DNA of 64,000 nt from Mytilinidion resinicola (GCF_010093595.1 NW_022985440.1:1269609-1333608), one strand, 5' to 3'; positions 24,184 to 37,169 are shown, counted from the stretch's first letter. The notes: a model not told the origin generated them from the letters alone. Made by a program: numbers and translations.

Positions 24184-25812
24184 TTGGTTGAACGCTCACC
24201 TGCAACTGCTATTCAAGAGCGCCCAGAGGAAGCAGATCCGGTGGAATCCAGCGACACTCTCTCAAGTCTCTCCAGGCCACCTTCTACTCAAGACGAGAGG
24301 AGACCATCTGTCCTCCAAGATGCAGAGCTTCTTTTCTCCATTGGCTCCTCGGAACGCCGTACAAACGAGCCAATACCTGAGAGCATGGACGACATGACTT
24401 TAGACCTCAGCCCCGATAGCCTCGATATGAACGTCATGCACATTCCACTAGAGCCAGGATACTCAGAGGCCTTGTTGCTCACCTTCCAAGATGATGTGTT
24501 CCCGATGATCGCGCGTCATGTGCACCCGTCAATGTCCCCTTCGCCAGTGTACGATTGCGAGGACAGGAAGTTCTTCTTTCAATATTGTGAGCACTCAACT
24601 AGTATATACGTAAAGAAGTTTACTGACAATTCAGACGTTGAAAAGGTAGTCGCACGACTGATGCCGCTCTGGAACACACCAGACAACCCGTTTATTTCAA
24701 TCATTCTTCCAGCTTCTTTCGACTCTCCTGTCCTAACTCATGCTATAATGGCTCTTTCAGTGTATCACTACTCTCTTCAACCAGCGAGTACATCTTCAGG
24801 CGTTCGCTATTCCCACAAGGCCCTGTGGCACCAGCAGCGAGTTCTCTCGTTACTCCAGGAGAGCCTTGCAGATCCAGACACCGTGAAAGACGACTCAACC
24901 CTAGCTGCATGCATGTTGATGCAAACCTTCGAAGTGCTCTGTTCAGGCACGAGCGGCTGGGATCATTGGCTTCGAGGCGCAACACTCTTCGTCCAGATGC
25001 GAGGTCGACTAGAGCATGATCTAAAAGACTCCAACAATTGGATGAGGCTTGCAAAATGTGTGGTTGCGGTGGAAACATTCGCCGCCACCTCAGCGGGCTT
25101 TGAATTGACCATTTCAGGTGATTACTGGAACATATATCGGAAGCTGCGAGAGGACGACTTGAAGCGAATAGCACGTGGCGAACACACAGAAGACTTCGCA
25201 GAAGACCAACATTTCGAAAAGCTCGTTGGATGCTCCGCCGTCGTGGTATATGCTCTTGGACGGATGCAAATGCTTGTTCAAGCGAGGGATGAAGTAGAAC
25301 AGTTACAGCAGGACGACCAGGAATGGCAAGATGCTTGGGATATAGAAGTTTCAAGACTGGAAGATTTATTACTTCGATGGCGTCCTAATAGCCCAGACTC
25401 CGATAGGGTCCACCTAGCAGAGGCCTTTCGATATGCCGCACTTATTTTCCACGCACGTCGGCTCCGTCGATTCCCACATGTCCACTCAACCTGCCAGTTC
25501 AGGGTACAAGCAACTTTCGATCACCTGTTTTCGCTCACGCATTCTTCCCAGCTAGAGGGAATCGCTCTGTACCCAACTCTAATTGCGGCGCTTGAGATCG
25601 ACGAAGCTCAGAGTGAAGGCCTGCAAAGAGCGGCGCTCAGCCGCATCCGGGTTATGAAGAGGGAAAAGGCGGATCCACTATACGACAATGCAGAGAAACT
25701 CTTGCATCTTGTCTGGTCACGAAGGGCTTTTGCAAACAGCTACGAAGAGAAGATTGCCATCGACTGGCAAGACATTAGTCGCGATATGAATTGGACGTGG
25801 TGCATGGTATAG
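24184..25812 (+). CDS. Fungal-specific transcription factor, C-terminal regulatory domain (Fungal_trans_2 type)
   Basis: A single 542-residue frame. The N-terminal 80 residues are Ser/Pro-rich and charged. From about residue 95 the text LLLTFQDDVFPMIARHVHPS through SPVLTHAIMALSVYHYSLQP, ACMLMQTFEVLCSGTSGWDH and LRGATLFVQMRG is typical of the all-helical Fungal_trans_2 (PF11951) domain of zinc-cluster regulators. No CX2CX6C finger lies inside the frame, and the start at 24184 may not be native because similar coding text continues upstream in frame (RPRRGSRPKPISPL). If the upstream finger is dead, this protein cannot bind DNA directly. Its position between dioxygenase genes and a permease fits a local regulator, but that is inference. 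Confidence 0.75.
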   Translation: MVERSPATAIQERPEEADPVESSDTLSSLSRPPSTQDERRPSVLQDAELLFSIGSSERRTNEPIPESMDDMTLDLSPDSLDMNVMHIPLEPGYSEALLLTFQDDVFPMIARHVHPSMSPSPVYDCEDRKFFFQYCEHSTSIYVKKFTDNSDVEKVVARLMPLWNTPDNPFISIILPASFDSPVLTHAIMALSVYHYSLQPASTSSGVRYSHKALWHQQRVLSLLQESLADPDTVKDDSTLAACMLMQTFEVLCSGTSGWDHWLRGATLFVQMRGRLEHDLKDSNNWMRLAKCVVAVETFAATSAGFELTISGDYWNIYRKLREDDLKRIARGEHTEDFAEDQHFEKLVGCSAVVVYALGRMQMLVQARDEVEQLQQDDQEWQDAWDIEVSRLEDLLLRWRPNSPDSDRVHLAEAFRYAALIFHARRLRRFPHVHSTCQFRVQATFDHLFSLTHSSQLEGIALYPTLIAALEIDEAQSEGLQRAALSRIRVMKREKADPLYDNAEKLLHLVWSRRAFANSYEEKIAIDWQDISRDMNWTWCMV

Positions 25813-25882
25813 AATATATGCTTCTACGTTTCGCTTTCTCCTCCATCTCGTCACCCAGCTTCCGTTCTCGCTCCCATGCAGC

Positions 25883-27198
25883 TTACTGGACATTTTCGAC
25901 TTCAGCAGGACATCTCTTCGCCATCTCATCAAGATATCCTAAGACAACCTCTCCCCAGACCGGTTTCCTCTTGTAAAATGCGAATTTTGTAGGAAGCTTA
26001 TGCAGTAGACCGCCCAATCTAGCCGCGAAACCTGGGTATTCGGCAATCTCGACAAGTCGATAGAGATATCTGCGGACCATGAGCAAAGACGATCGAACAA
26101 TCCTCGGACAAGCTTACGTTTTCGTTAACATGCACATTGCGCCCGACTTCGGCAGTCTTCGAAGAACCTGCCTCTCAACTCTAAGCTGGACCTGATTTAT
26201 GTCAATGGACATGTCGACGACTGGGATATCATTTTCATAAAGATGAGCTCCCTCAACCAGAAACAGCTCCTCGTGATCGTTGATGGACCAATTCAAACGC
26301 ATCACTAATTTGGAAGGTCCAACACTGTCAAAGTATCTACGACAAGTTAGCTCCGGCATTACAAAACCAACGGCTTTGTAGCTTACTTGTTCATTGCCTT
26401 TTGTAGCTTCTCCTTGTACGTGGGGACCGTCTTGTGAATTTCTGTCATTGGTTTGCCCATCTTCTCCCGAACATGGAAGCCTGCTGGGAATGCTGAGAGA
26501 ACGGCACTGAGGACGTATTCGCCACCCGGCCCTGGTGTGAGGATATTGAGATCATCTTCCACCAACCTTCCTGCAACATAGAGAGGGTGATTGTCGTATG
26601 GCGCGATTACGCGGTGAGTCTCTTTAGTGACCTCATTCCGAATACATGATCCATCCTCGGAGAGCTTGAATACCGAAGGGAATCGTCGCGGAAGGTACTC
26701 GGTCAAGATTCCTAGCAACTCAATGCAGCCTTCGAGCCCTCCTTCGCGACAGTCAAGCGCATCGGGTCCAACTTTGTCGATTACTTGTTGTTTCAGGGCC
26801 ATGCGCGCCGCAAAGTTCTTGTCCATTACCACCCAGTCGTCAAAGGCCAGGTTGCGAATCGCCATGGTAGCAGTATAAATTCTGTCGGAAATATAGTCAT
26901 CTTTCCACCATGTTATCGGCTCCTCCTCTGCAATATCGAAATCGGCCTTGTATGGTTGAACGTTCGAGAAATCCAGCCTTTTGATATCGTCGCCGCCGTA
27001 GTACTTCCCAACTCTCTTTGCGCTTGCTGGCCTTTTGGGTAGTACCTTGACGTTCTTCTGCTTGTGTCGCAATCGAAAGAGAAAGACTATGAATGCAAGT
27101 ATGATTCCAACGAACGGAAAGCCCCGAGGCCATTCGAAGCCCTCAAAGAGCTGAAAAACCAACAACATCGCGAAAAGTGAAGCGCAGCGAAGAAACAC
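25883..27198 (-). CDS. DUF3445 (heme-dependent N-demethylase-like) protein
   Basis: Three exons, 27198-26387, 26336-26118 and 26069-25883, give 405 residues with both introns in frame (AMNK-YFDSVGPSKL and MLTKT-YLYRLVEIAE). The N terminus has one or two hydrophobic segments (FAMLLVFQLF, VGIILAFIVFLF), suggesting a membrane anchor. The body contains DDWVVMDKNFAARMALKQQV, EYLPRRFPSVFKL, RLVEDDLNILTPG and VLSAFPAGFHVREKMGKP. These are the landmarks of DUF3445 (PF11927), whose characterised bacterial relatives are heme-dependent oxidative N-demethylases. A C-terminal YKRKPVWGEVV block closes it. The reaction in fungi is not established. Confidence 0.82.
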
Positions 27199-27643
27199 GA
27201 AAAGCTTTCTTGACCCAGCACCGTCCTCGTTCTCTCGTTATTCTCCGTCAAAGTCTCCACAAACGGTGCTATAGATCGCGAACTTCCCAATCCGGTAGGT
27301 ATGACTAGTGCCGGCCGTTATCGTGTTGCTTGCTCAACTGACTCGCAACACTATCAGCCCCATTGTGCATCTCGGCCCTACTATTTAGATCGGAACCATG
27401 ACACCGGTACGCGCATAGCTTATCGTCGCGACAATGCCGGCCGTAGACAGCCTAGAAGGCTATCCGTTATGCAGGCATCAAGTTCCTGCATGCGGCAGTT
27501 CGCCGACGTGATGAGTCGCGTCGCGATACCAGGAGTATGGTACACTTAAAGAGCTGGGAGACTGCATCCTAGAACAGACGTTTCTTTCAGGACTACAGAT
27601 CTCAACGACCTATTCAAGCTTATCTAATTGACAACGTGGCACT
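27199..27643. other. Intergenic region between divergent genes
   Basis: This contains the 5' flanks of the DUF3445 gene (-) and the permease gene (+). No other feature is supported. Confidence 0.45.
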
Positions 27644-29326
27644 ATGGCAGTGGAAGAGAAGTCGTTCATCGGACCCGACGTGGTGGCAGATTCCCACAGT
27701 GACAGCGAGAAGGGGGGAGATGTCGTGAACAGCGACGCGCTGCAGTTGGCTTCTTTGGGCCATGTTGAGGAGCTTGAGCGGAACTTTGGGCTTCTCGCTT
27801 TGGTGGGGCTTGGGTTCGTGTGTTCCGGCAGTTGGTTTGGTGTCACTTTATCACTCGTTGCAGGTGTGATGAGTGGAGGTCCAGCAGTCTTGGTCTACGG
27901 CGCGTGAGTATCCATTTACCTATACCCGATTCCAATATACAATTACTAACTTATGCAGCCTCGTCATCCCGGCTTTCTCGCTTCTCATTGTCCTCTCACT
28001 TGCGGAAATGGGTTCAGCGTATCCCACCACCGCCGGCCCCTTGGAGTGGACGTTCCGTCTCGCACCGCGAAAATGGGCTCTCTTCCTCAGCTGGATGACC
28101 GGATGGGCTAATTTGATATCATGGCTTGTCGGCTCAGCAGCCAACGTCGCAGTCATGGCGAACCAAATGGTCTTCCTCGCCAATCTCTACAACCCATCCT
28201 TCGAAGCCAAGACCTGGCAGATCTGGCTCATCATGGAAGGCTGCCTCATCCTAAACGGGCTCCTGAACGCATTCGGAACACGCCTCCTACCAAAAATTGA
28301 CACCGTACAATTCTACTGGTATGCCCCTTACCCCCTTACCGCATCTTCTAACAAACTCTCTGCTAACATCAAAACCCCAGGTTCATCGGCTCCTTCCTCA
28401 TCGTTGCCATCACCACCGTCGCCGCCGCAAACCCCCACCAGCCGGCCAAATTCGTCTTCGGCACCTTCTACAACGCTACCGGCTGGACCAACCCCTTCGT
28501 CGTCTTCATGAACGGCCTCATCATCACAGCCGGCAACTTCGTAGCACTAGACGCCTCCTGCCATCTCGCCGAAGAAATGTCCTCCCCCTCCCGCACGATC
28601 CCGAAAGCCATGCTCATGACCGTCGGCATCGGGTGTATCACCGACTTTATCGTCTCGATCTGCCTCATGTTCAGCGTCGGGCAGGACAAGGACGCATTCT
28701 TCGAGAGCGCGGCCCCGTACCTCACCATCGTGCTCTCCTCCACCGGCTCAAAGGCGGCTGCGGCCTGTATCTCGACGACGCTGCTGGTGAACAACTTCAT
28801 CAGCACGACGAGCGTTATCCAGGTCGGGTCGCGGATTATCTGGTCCTTCTCCCGCGACGGGGGGTTCATCTTCCCGACGTTCTTCGCGAAGGTTAATACG
28901 AGCCTTGCGTGCCCCTTACCCGCGGTCGTCATGTCCTGGGCTATTGGCGCGCTGGTCGCGATCCTCTACCTTGCCTCGTCTACCGCCTTCAACGCACTGC
29001 TCTCTTGCCTCGTTATCATGGCGTACGTCGCCTACGCTATACCGATCACTTGCTTACTCATCCGCGGCCGCGTGTACGATCGCCCTGGGACGTTTAAGCT
29101 AGGGAAGTGGGGATGGGCCATCAACATCATCTCCCTTATCTTCATGGCGTTCTTGGCGATATTCTTCTGTTTCCCCGTGTTTAGGCCCGTGGAGAAGGCG
29201 AACATGAACTACGCGGCGCCGACGACGGTGGGGTTCTTGGCTGTGACGCTGATATTATGGTTCGTGGCCGGCAAACAAAATTATAAGGGAAGTAGTCTGG
29301 AGGGGATTCACGTGCATGGGTTGTAA
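27644..29326 (+). CDS. APC-superfamily amino acid/choline permease
   Basis: Exons 27644-27903, 27959-28318 and 28381-29326 encode 521 residues. The introns restore YGA-LVIPAFSLLIVLSLA and FYW-FIGSFLIVAITT. There is a cytosolic acidic N terminus and then about twelve hydrophobic segments. NFGLLALVGLGFVCSGSW and GGPAVLVYGALVIPAFSLL, followed by AEMGSAYPTTAGPLEWTFRL, match TM1 to TM3 of fungal GABA/choline-type permeases. EEMSSPSRTIPKAMLMTVG is the usual loop before TM8. Plasma membrane import of an amino acid, GABA or choline-like amine is likely; the substrate is not deducible. The last exon is conspicuously GC-rich in third positions compared with neighbours. Confidence 0.9.
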
Positions 29327-29554
29327 AGGGGGTTTGCTGCCAAGTTGTAGTTGTAGGAGGATGTCGACTGCGCAGGGTCTCGTTTTTTTTTCTTTTTTAG
29401 AAGAATGGCCTGCGGGTTTCAATACAGTTTATTTGACAACATTGAGTTTATGGGGTTCTTTCTTCCTGCATCCATCCACCCTGGACTGTATATCACTATG
29501 ATGCTTCGGTCTATCAATATGCTCACGTTCATCCTTCTTTCTTGTGGCATCCAT

Positions 29555-29716
29555 CTAACACTTCTTTCCCGTGCAGGTGTTGTAGTGTTCATAGCACGTG
29601 CATGTCTCCCTATCCTTCAATGCCTCGACAGCGGCGGCAGCATCGGGCTGCGGGACGGCGGCGGCCATGCCGAGCGCGATGAGGGCGAAGGCAGAGATGA
29701 GGGATGTGCAACGCAT
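29555..29716 (-). CDS. Small secreted cysteine-rich peptide (53 aa)
   Basis: An uninterrupted frame encodes 53 residues. It begins MRCTSLISAFALIALGMAAA, a strong signal peptide, then VPQPDAAAAVEALKDRE as a possible pro-region. It ends in a 14-residue tail with four cysteines (TCTCYEHYNTCTGKKC). The pattern of signal peptide, acidic/Ala-rich linker and short Cys-rich tail is common to fungal effector-like or antimicrobial peptides. No family was recognised and no function is claimed. It lies alone between the permease and GH47 genes, and no intron is needed. Confidence 0.6.
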   Translation of the reverse strand: MRCTSLISAFALIALGMAAAVPQPDAAAAVEALKDRETCTCYEHYNTCTGKKC

Positions 29717-30508
29717 TTTGGTGATCTGCACATAGAATCAGTATGTGATCATATCAACTATACATGGGGTTAGAGAGTCGTGACAACGAACCGAGATTTG
29801 AATATGGGTGACTCGGATTACAGAGATTAATGATTCGAGTGGACTGGTTCGGTTTGGCAGAAAGTTGAGATGGATTTTAAAGTAACGATAGTAACTAGGA
29901 CGAGGGGCCTTTATAGGTAGAGTACCTACATTCCCTCTCTGGTAACGGATTTTCGTCTAATAGCAGAGCATCCTCACTATCCCGCATCTAGAAGGTTGCC
30001 AACAATCAACCCAACTAGCGAGTGCGCATATAACATGAACTAGACCCTCCCGAATTAATTTTATTACATTGCGGAAGGTGTGTTAAACAAATGACGCGCG
30101 TGGTATCCTTCGAGTGATACAAGTAGATAAGTGCTTAGTCGGTGAGCATTCCAGACTACTATTTGCATTCATACAGTGAACTAAACTACTGCGCACTTGA
30201 GAAACCATCAGGCATTAACATGTAGGCAGCACGCGCTTTTGGATCGCTTCTACTTTCTCGATATGCACTTAGCCTGTCGTATCGCGATTTTAGTCGTCGC
30301 ACCGATAGGATGCCTTGTCCTCTTGCGATACCCTCTCGCCGATAATTAAGGCGGCAAGTTGCATGACGGCAGTGGCGAGAACACATAGCCGGTCGGAGGG
30401 ATAGCTCTGTCAAGTAGCACCTCGGACCCGGTCGCTGGGATGCTGGCGCTGATGCATGGATACCTCAAATTCATGCTCTATTTTAGAAAGATACCGCCTG
30501 AAAAACGT
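29717..30508. other. Intergenic region, nothing recognised
   Basis: This contains the upstream flank of the small secreted peptide gene. Reading frames are short and not coding-like. Confidence 0.4.
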
Positions 30509-32400
<1,892 letters not shown>

Positions 32401-33291
32401 GGTAGATGCTGAGACCTGTTTGACGCGTCGGGCTGCGGTCAGTTGATGGAGAAGATGTGGAAGTTGAGAGACATCGAGGGGGGCCTTGAGGTGCCGTGGA
32501 GTTCGCGATGAGGCTTGGAAGATGTAAGAATAGGGACCAATCAGCGTGCGAGCGCATCCCCTGATTTTCCAAGGTTGTCCTCCGAGGACTTCAACCCACT
32601 CCTATACCGCTATACACGAACACCATCGAAGCAACGCAACAAGTCGTTCACATTCTAGTGACTTATCAGGACCGCAAATTGACATGAGCTCCGTTTAGTA
32701 GTAGCCAGGTCGGTTTGTCAACGCGTCACTACCGGGTGCCGATGACGCATGTGCATCACGATATCAAAAAACTTCTAACCTCCAGTCTTAATCTTCTTGT
32801 CAACCCTTTTGAGTTGAAAAGCCTCCGCTCTGGTATTGGGGCTTGGCGAGTATGATTGTCATTGAGTGGCTTGGCTATCTTCCGCAGGACTTGCTTAGCA
32901 GGTTGAGGTTAATGCTTACCTCTCTAGAAAATCTCCCTCATCTCTACAGGCTAGACGGTGTTGTTTCTGCTTAGAGCCTTAGACTGCTCGACAGACGCTG
33001 TCACGCTGAGCTCATCAAGTCTGGTTCGAGCACAATACAGATTGGACAATATACCAACAAGGATATCACCTTTGGTATAGCGCCGGATGCCTTACAAGAC
33101 TGCCTTAAAAATATGGCTCAGCATGTTGGCCGCGCTTAGAAGATTACCCTTTTAATAGATCTCGAGTGGTGCTCTCTAAGCCAAGTACATGAATGCTTTC
33201 CATCCATCCTCTTTTTTCAATTTTCTTTCCAATCATCATTGTGCTATCACCCTCTCATCTTTGGCCACCTCCACTTCTATGAAATCCTGAA
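32401..33291. other. Intergenic region with a weak coding relic
   Basis: Between about 33010 and 33130 the + strand reads SSTIQIGQYTNKDITFGIAP, then DALQDCLKNMAQHVGRA and a TAG. It looks like a fragment of a larger protein but lacks a start, partner exons or a recognisable domain. The rest, including the GH47 promoter side, shows nothing. Confidence 0.3.
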
Positions 33292-33843
33292 ATGGCTGGC
33301 CATTCAGGACGCGCCATGCTTCCCCACCGACTTCGTCCACTCTTTATGATGGTTTTCTTTTCGACCTTCGTCGTACGCTCATATGCTATACCAACACCAA
33401 CCAAGCGAGATAGTACTAAACACACCACGGCGATCGCTGCCGGAGTCACAGTTCCAATAGGTGTCATCATGCTAGCTGCAGCCTTGTTCTACTTCAGGAA
33501 AGGCCTAGCAGCACTCCTATGTCTTGAACGACCTTCGAAGAAACAGGTCCTGGACCCAAATTCTCCGCCACCAGACCCACCCACACCGGCTCCAACGTAT
33601 CCCAAGCAGGCCTATCGCACTATACGTCCCCCACGGGCACGAGATTCGCTAGAAATAGCTACCGGTCGAGAAATTTGTCAGGCGCTGTCGCCTATTTCGC
33701 CAGCTTCGCCTACTTCAACTTTAAGGAACCTACCCACTTCGCTATCTGAGCGAGCGATGAATGCGTAAGTCTTAGTGCGTGAGGTTGATTTATCCAGGTA
33801 GCTGACTGTGATATATAGGTTCCACTTCTCGTTCCATCGATAG
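33292..33843 (+). CDS. Small single-pass membrane protein, unknown function
   Basis: Exons 33292-33764 and 33819-33843 give 165 residues; the intron has GTAAGT and TATATAG ends. Residues 18-32 (LFMMVFFSTFVVRSYA) look like a signal peptide and could be the true start region, as in-frame ATGs occur at MMVFF. KHTTAIAAGVTVPIGVIMLA and the following AALFYF form one transmembrane helix. The C-terminal tail is Pro-rich (SPPPDPPTPAPTYP). The layout resembles small fungal cell-surface proteins with a short extracellular part and cytosolic tail. No family was recognised. Confidence 0.6.
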
Positions 33844-33978
33844 ATAGCAGTATTCGATAACACGTGTCGTATAATGATCATGCCTTTATACATTTTATAT
33901 ACACTCAACACGCACAGCACCATCGCCTTGTGCATCTTCCATTTATATAATTCCTCGTCTCCAAACTACCCAAGCACT

Positions 33979-34786
33979 CTAATGGATGCTCGGTAAAACC
34001 CTCTCCAGCCAAGTACACAAGTCTCTCAGCTCCCCACCTCCAATCACATGCCCCATGCCCTCATACTCCTTCACCTCAACCTTGCTCTCCTCAATGCCAA
34101 CCTCCTTTATTGTCTCTTCTAACATGCGCGCATACCTCTTCGGTACGAGTCTATCTCCCGTACCCCTTGCTAGGAATACCTCCATTCCTCCCTGCACCTT
34201 CTCACTTAATCCTGCGCCCTTCCTCATCTCGTCGACTTTCTCGGCCAGCGGCAAATAACCACTCAACCCCGCCACACCCCCTAACCGCCCTGAATACACC
34301 GACGTCAATCCCAACAGCATCGATACCGCACAGCCTTGCGAGAATCCGCCGACAATGATGCGGTTCGCGGGTATGCCTCTCGCGACAAATTCGTCGATCA
34401 GGGAGACAATATAAGCCACGCTACTATTGATCCCTTCATCGTCTTCTGGATCGTCCAGTTCAGGACGTGATGAAGGGAAAGGAGAGAGACGGGTGGGCAT
34501 GAACCAGGCTGCTTGGGCGAGGTCGTGGTTGTGGAGGGCGGAGGGTAGCAGCCAGTTTAAGTGGGGAAGTTTGCCAGCCGCTGCGAATTGTTGGGGGATG
34601 TCTATGTATCAGACGGGTTGAGCTAAGGTCCTATAGCACCGGGGGGAATTGGGAGGACTCACTTTCAAGTCCTGAGGCCTCATCGCCTAGACCGTGGAGG
34701 AAGATGAAAGCGGCAGAGTGTGCGGGGTTAGATGGGGGTGTGGCGGCTGGAATGGTTATGGGGGGAGGGCGTGAAGGGGGAGCCAT
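33979..34786 (-). CDS. Acyl-protein thioesterase 1-like serine hydrolase
   Basis: Exons 34786-34663 and 34601-33979 with a 61-nt intron give 248 residues. The start MAPPSRPPPITIP leads to AAFIFLHGLGDEASGLE, the oxyanion region of the phospholipase/carboxylesterase (APT1) family. GGFSQGCAVSMLLGL carries the catalytic Ser, LARGTGDRLVP the Asp and EYEGMGHVIGGGE the His. It probably removes palmitoyl groups from cytosolic faces of membrane proteins. The gene is divergent from the Vps71 gene, with 254 bp between start codons. Confidence 0.92.
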
Positions 34787-35040
34787 GGTGAAGTTTGATG
34801 CTATAGGAGTATGGAATAGACTGAAGATATTTGCATTCTACATGAGATCAGACGCGACGGCAGTGCATTCATCCCGCCTGCCCGGAGCTAGATACTCCAC
34901 ACGGATTTAAGGCTGATCGGCGGAACGTTCCGCGCCTTCCCGTGATCGCGCGATTCTCGTCAACCTCATCTTTTGAGCTCTAACTTCACCACCATCGACT
35001 GCCAACCATACACACTCCTTTCACGAACAAATACAGCACT
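34787..35040. promoter_or_regulatory. Bidirectional promoter region between thioesterase and Vps71 genes
   Basis: Start codons 254 bp apart on opposite strands imply that both promoters are here. No TATA box or known factor site was recognised with confidence. Confidence 0.45.
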
Positions 35041-35929
35041 ATGCCGCACATCGAAATCCTCCCCAACACCGGCGCCGCCCCGGCCCCCGGCTGGGCCTAC
35101 GTTCCCGACACAGGCTACGACCCATCGAAAGTCGCCTTCAACCCCAAAGACCGCAAGCGACAGGCCGCACGCCTGGGCGGCATGCCCACCGGCCTCGAAC
35201 TATCCGCGCGGCAGCTCACAGCCGTGCAGCGGAGAATAGCAGAGTTGGAGAGGGACAACGATGCGCGGTCGGGGATCGAGATACCTAATAAGAAAAGTAC
35301 GTCCAATCCAACCTTCCTCTTCCTAAAACCTAGACTATCATGCGCAAAGGACTCTGCTAAATCTTCAAAACCGAACAGCAACCTTCAAGACCTCAGCAAC
35401 GAAGAAGATCCTCCTCTCTGCGAAGGAGATCCGGCACTGGCTCGACGACGAAGACGCCCTGTACACGAACAAAACACAAGCACCTGGAGGCGGCGCGAGA
35501 GCCATTACTAGCCGCGTTATCAAGCCCGCTATGGGTGCGAAAGGGCGGCGAGGTACGTTTACTGCGACCACAGTGCCCTCGACGCCCGTTCAACCTGGCA
35601 CGCCAGCAACGATTACGCCGCGTGCTTTGACGCCCGCCGTACCTGCTTTCCCTGGCTCTACCTCAGGACTACAAGATAAAGCTCTTGAGATACGCTCTGC
35701 AGTCCCGGCGCCATTGGACGATGAAAAGTTACAAGCGTTATTGGCTGCGCCACCGCTACCGTACGCAGCTGCGAGGGTTGGCCCACCGGGGGCTGGAGCC
35801 CCACCGCAGAGGCTGTTTTGCGATACGTGTGGGTATTGGGGGCGGGTGAAGTGCTTGAAGTGTGGCGCGAGGGTGTGTGGGTTGGAGTGCAAGGGGAAGC
35901 ATGATCAGAGCATGTGCACGAGGTTTTGA
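35041..35929 (+). CDS. HIT-type zinc-finger protein, SWR1 complex subunit Vps71/Swc6-like
   Basis: Exons 35041-35296 and 35379-35929 encode 268 residues; the 82-nt intron joins PNKK-TTFKTSATKKILLS. The C terminus is a complete zf-HIT domain: FCDTCGYWGRVKCLKCGARV followed by CGLECKGKHDQSMCTRF, with paired Cys and a terminal His/Cys set. The N-terminal half has RKRQAARLGGMPTGLELSAR and the central KEIRHWLDDEDALY, which fit the Swc6/Vps71 subunit of the SWR1 chromatin-remodelling complex (H2A.Z deposition). A Pro/Thr-rich linker of about 80 residues separates the two. Nuclear location is expected from the family. Confidence 0.82.
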
Positions 35930-36549
35930 GGGATGTGTGATGATACCCGGAATATGGATGGGTTAAAATTATATGATGGGATGGAATGAGAGCAATGACT
36001 ATGGAGCTCAAAAGATCACCACGGCCGCGGGAGTCGAGACTGAATGAGGGGCGAAGATGCCGTTCAGAACTGGAGACATTACCCAACAAGCTTGAGTAGG
36101 ATCTACGTTGGGCGAAGAACAGGACCACGGCATACAGGAACGCTAGTGTCCCTAGCTTGACGGCAGGTTCATCCGGCCCCAGCTATGCTAAGATTAAGTA
36201 AAGGCCAAGCCATTCGGTGCGTTTGACAACGACGTCGGTCTGAAAAGAAAGGTAATGTGATGAAGTGTCGATGTAGTGGATGTACATATCATCCAGGCAA
36301 GATTAACCAGAGCTTTCAAATGCAAAATATTCATCTATTCATACGCCGTTCATTCTCTGCCTCAGCAGTCAACCCGTCCTCTTGTCATTATAGTCCTCTA
36401 AAGCGTTCAGATCGAAAAATAGCACCACGGTATACTCAATGAATTCAAAACTCATACTTCAACGAAGCCAGTCAGCGCACGTGGGTAGAAAAAGAGAACT
36501 CAAACCAGTTCGTCAATAAGTATAGACTTTTCTTCATTTAAAACTCTGA
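35930..36549. other. Intergenic region, nothing recognised
   Basis: No coding, RNA or repeat feature was supported. Confidence 0.4.
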
Positions 36550-37169
36550 TCATCTCAAATCCCCCTGAAACGCCGCCACCACTCTCCTACCTCCCATTCC
36601 AACCTCACACACAAATAGCCTCCACGGCCCCATACCCCCACCGGCCAATTCGCGCACCCCAACACACTCCCCACCGCCACGCCCGCCAGCGCAACCCCAT
36701 GGTACCGATTCGCATACGTAACCCCACAATTCCCGCATAATACAGCTGGACATAGCAGCACAACGCGCCGCTCTTGGGCGCCTGCGTCAGTTTAGCCGTG
36801 ACGGCGGCGCTAGCGGGGACGTTGACGACAGGGCAGGTTTCTTCGGTCACGGAGAAGGTGGTCTAGGCGCCGGCAGAGCCGTGGATGGGTGAGATGGTGT
36901 TGCCGGCGCAGGGATAGGAGGTGTAGACAATTAGGGTGACGATTGCGGGACCGCCTAGGGGAGGGGCTAGGAGGTGGATGGGTGGTAGGGAGGGAGGAAT
37001 GTTTGGATGGACCGGTGGGTTTGCCACTTCGGGGTGAGGGAGAGGGGGATATGGAGGATGTGGAGGCGAGGGTGAGGAGGGTAGTGATGGTGAGGGAGAG
37101 GTTCTGGGGGTTATTAGAGGGAGGGGGGAGGAGGGGGGTTGGATGGTTTGGAAAGCTTACGGCAAGCAT
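36550..37169 (-). pseudogene. Broken small secreted cysteine-containing protein
   Basis: A possible first exon MLA, followed by a GTAAGC...CCCAG intron, joins NLSLTITTLLTLASTSSIS, which would make a signal peptide. Downstream the frame reads AIVTLIVYTSYPCAGNTISP, then a TAG at 36863-36865, then TTFSVTEETCPVVNVPASAA and AKLTQAPKSGALCCYVQLYY. Near 36725-36735 the frame shifts to NCGVTYANRYHGVALAGVAV. The pieces align as a single small secreted protein of the type with scattered cysteines, but one stop and one single-base shift interrupt it. The N-terminal part is less certain because two frames compete there. Confidence 0.42.

Noticed and set aside
28297..28896. 199-residue + frame rich in Arg, Pro and His
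   Set aside because: It is an out-of-frame shadow of the GC-rich permease exon 3.
21362..29326. A classical secondary-metabolite gene cluster
   Set aside because: Oxygenases, a regulator and a transporter are present, but no polyketide synthase, NRPS, terpene cyclase or prenyltransferase occurs in the window.
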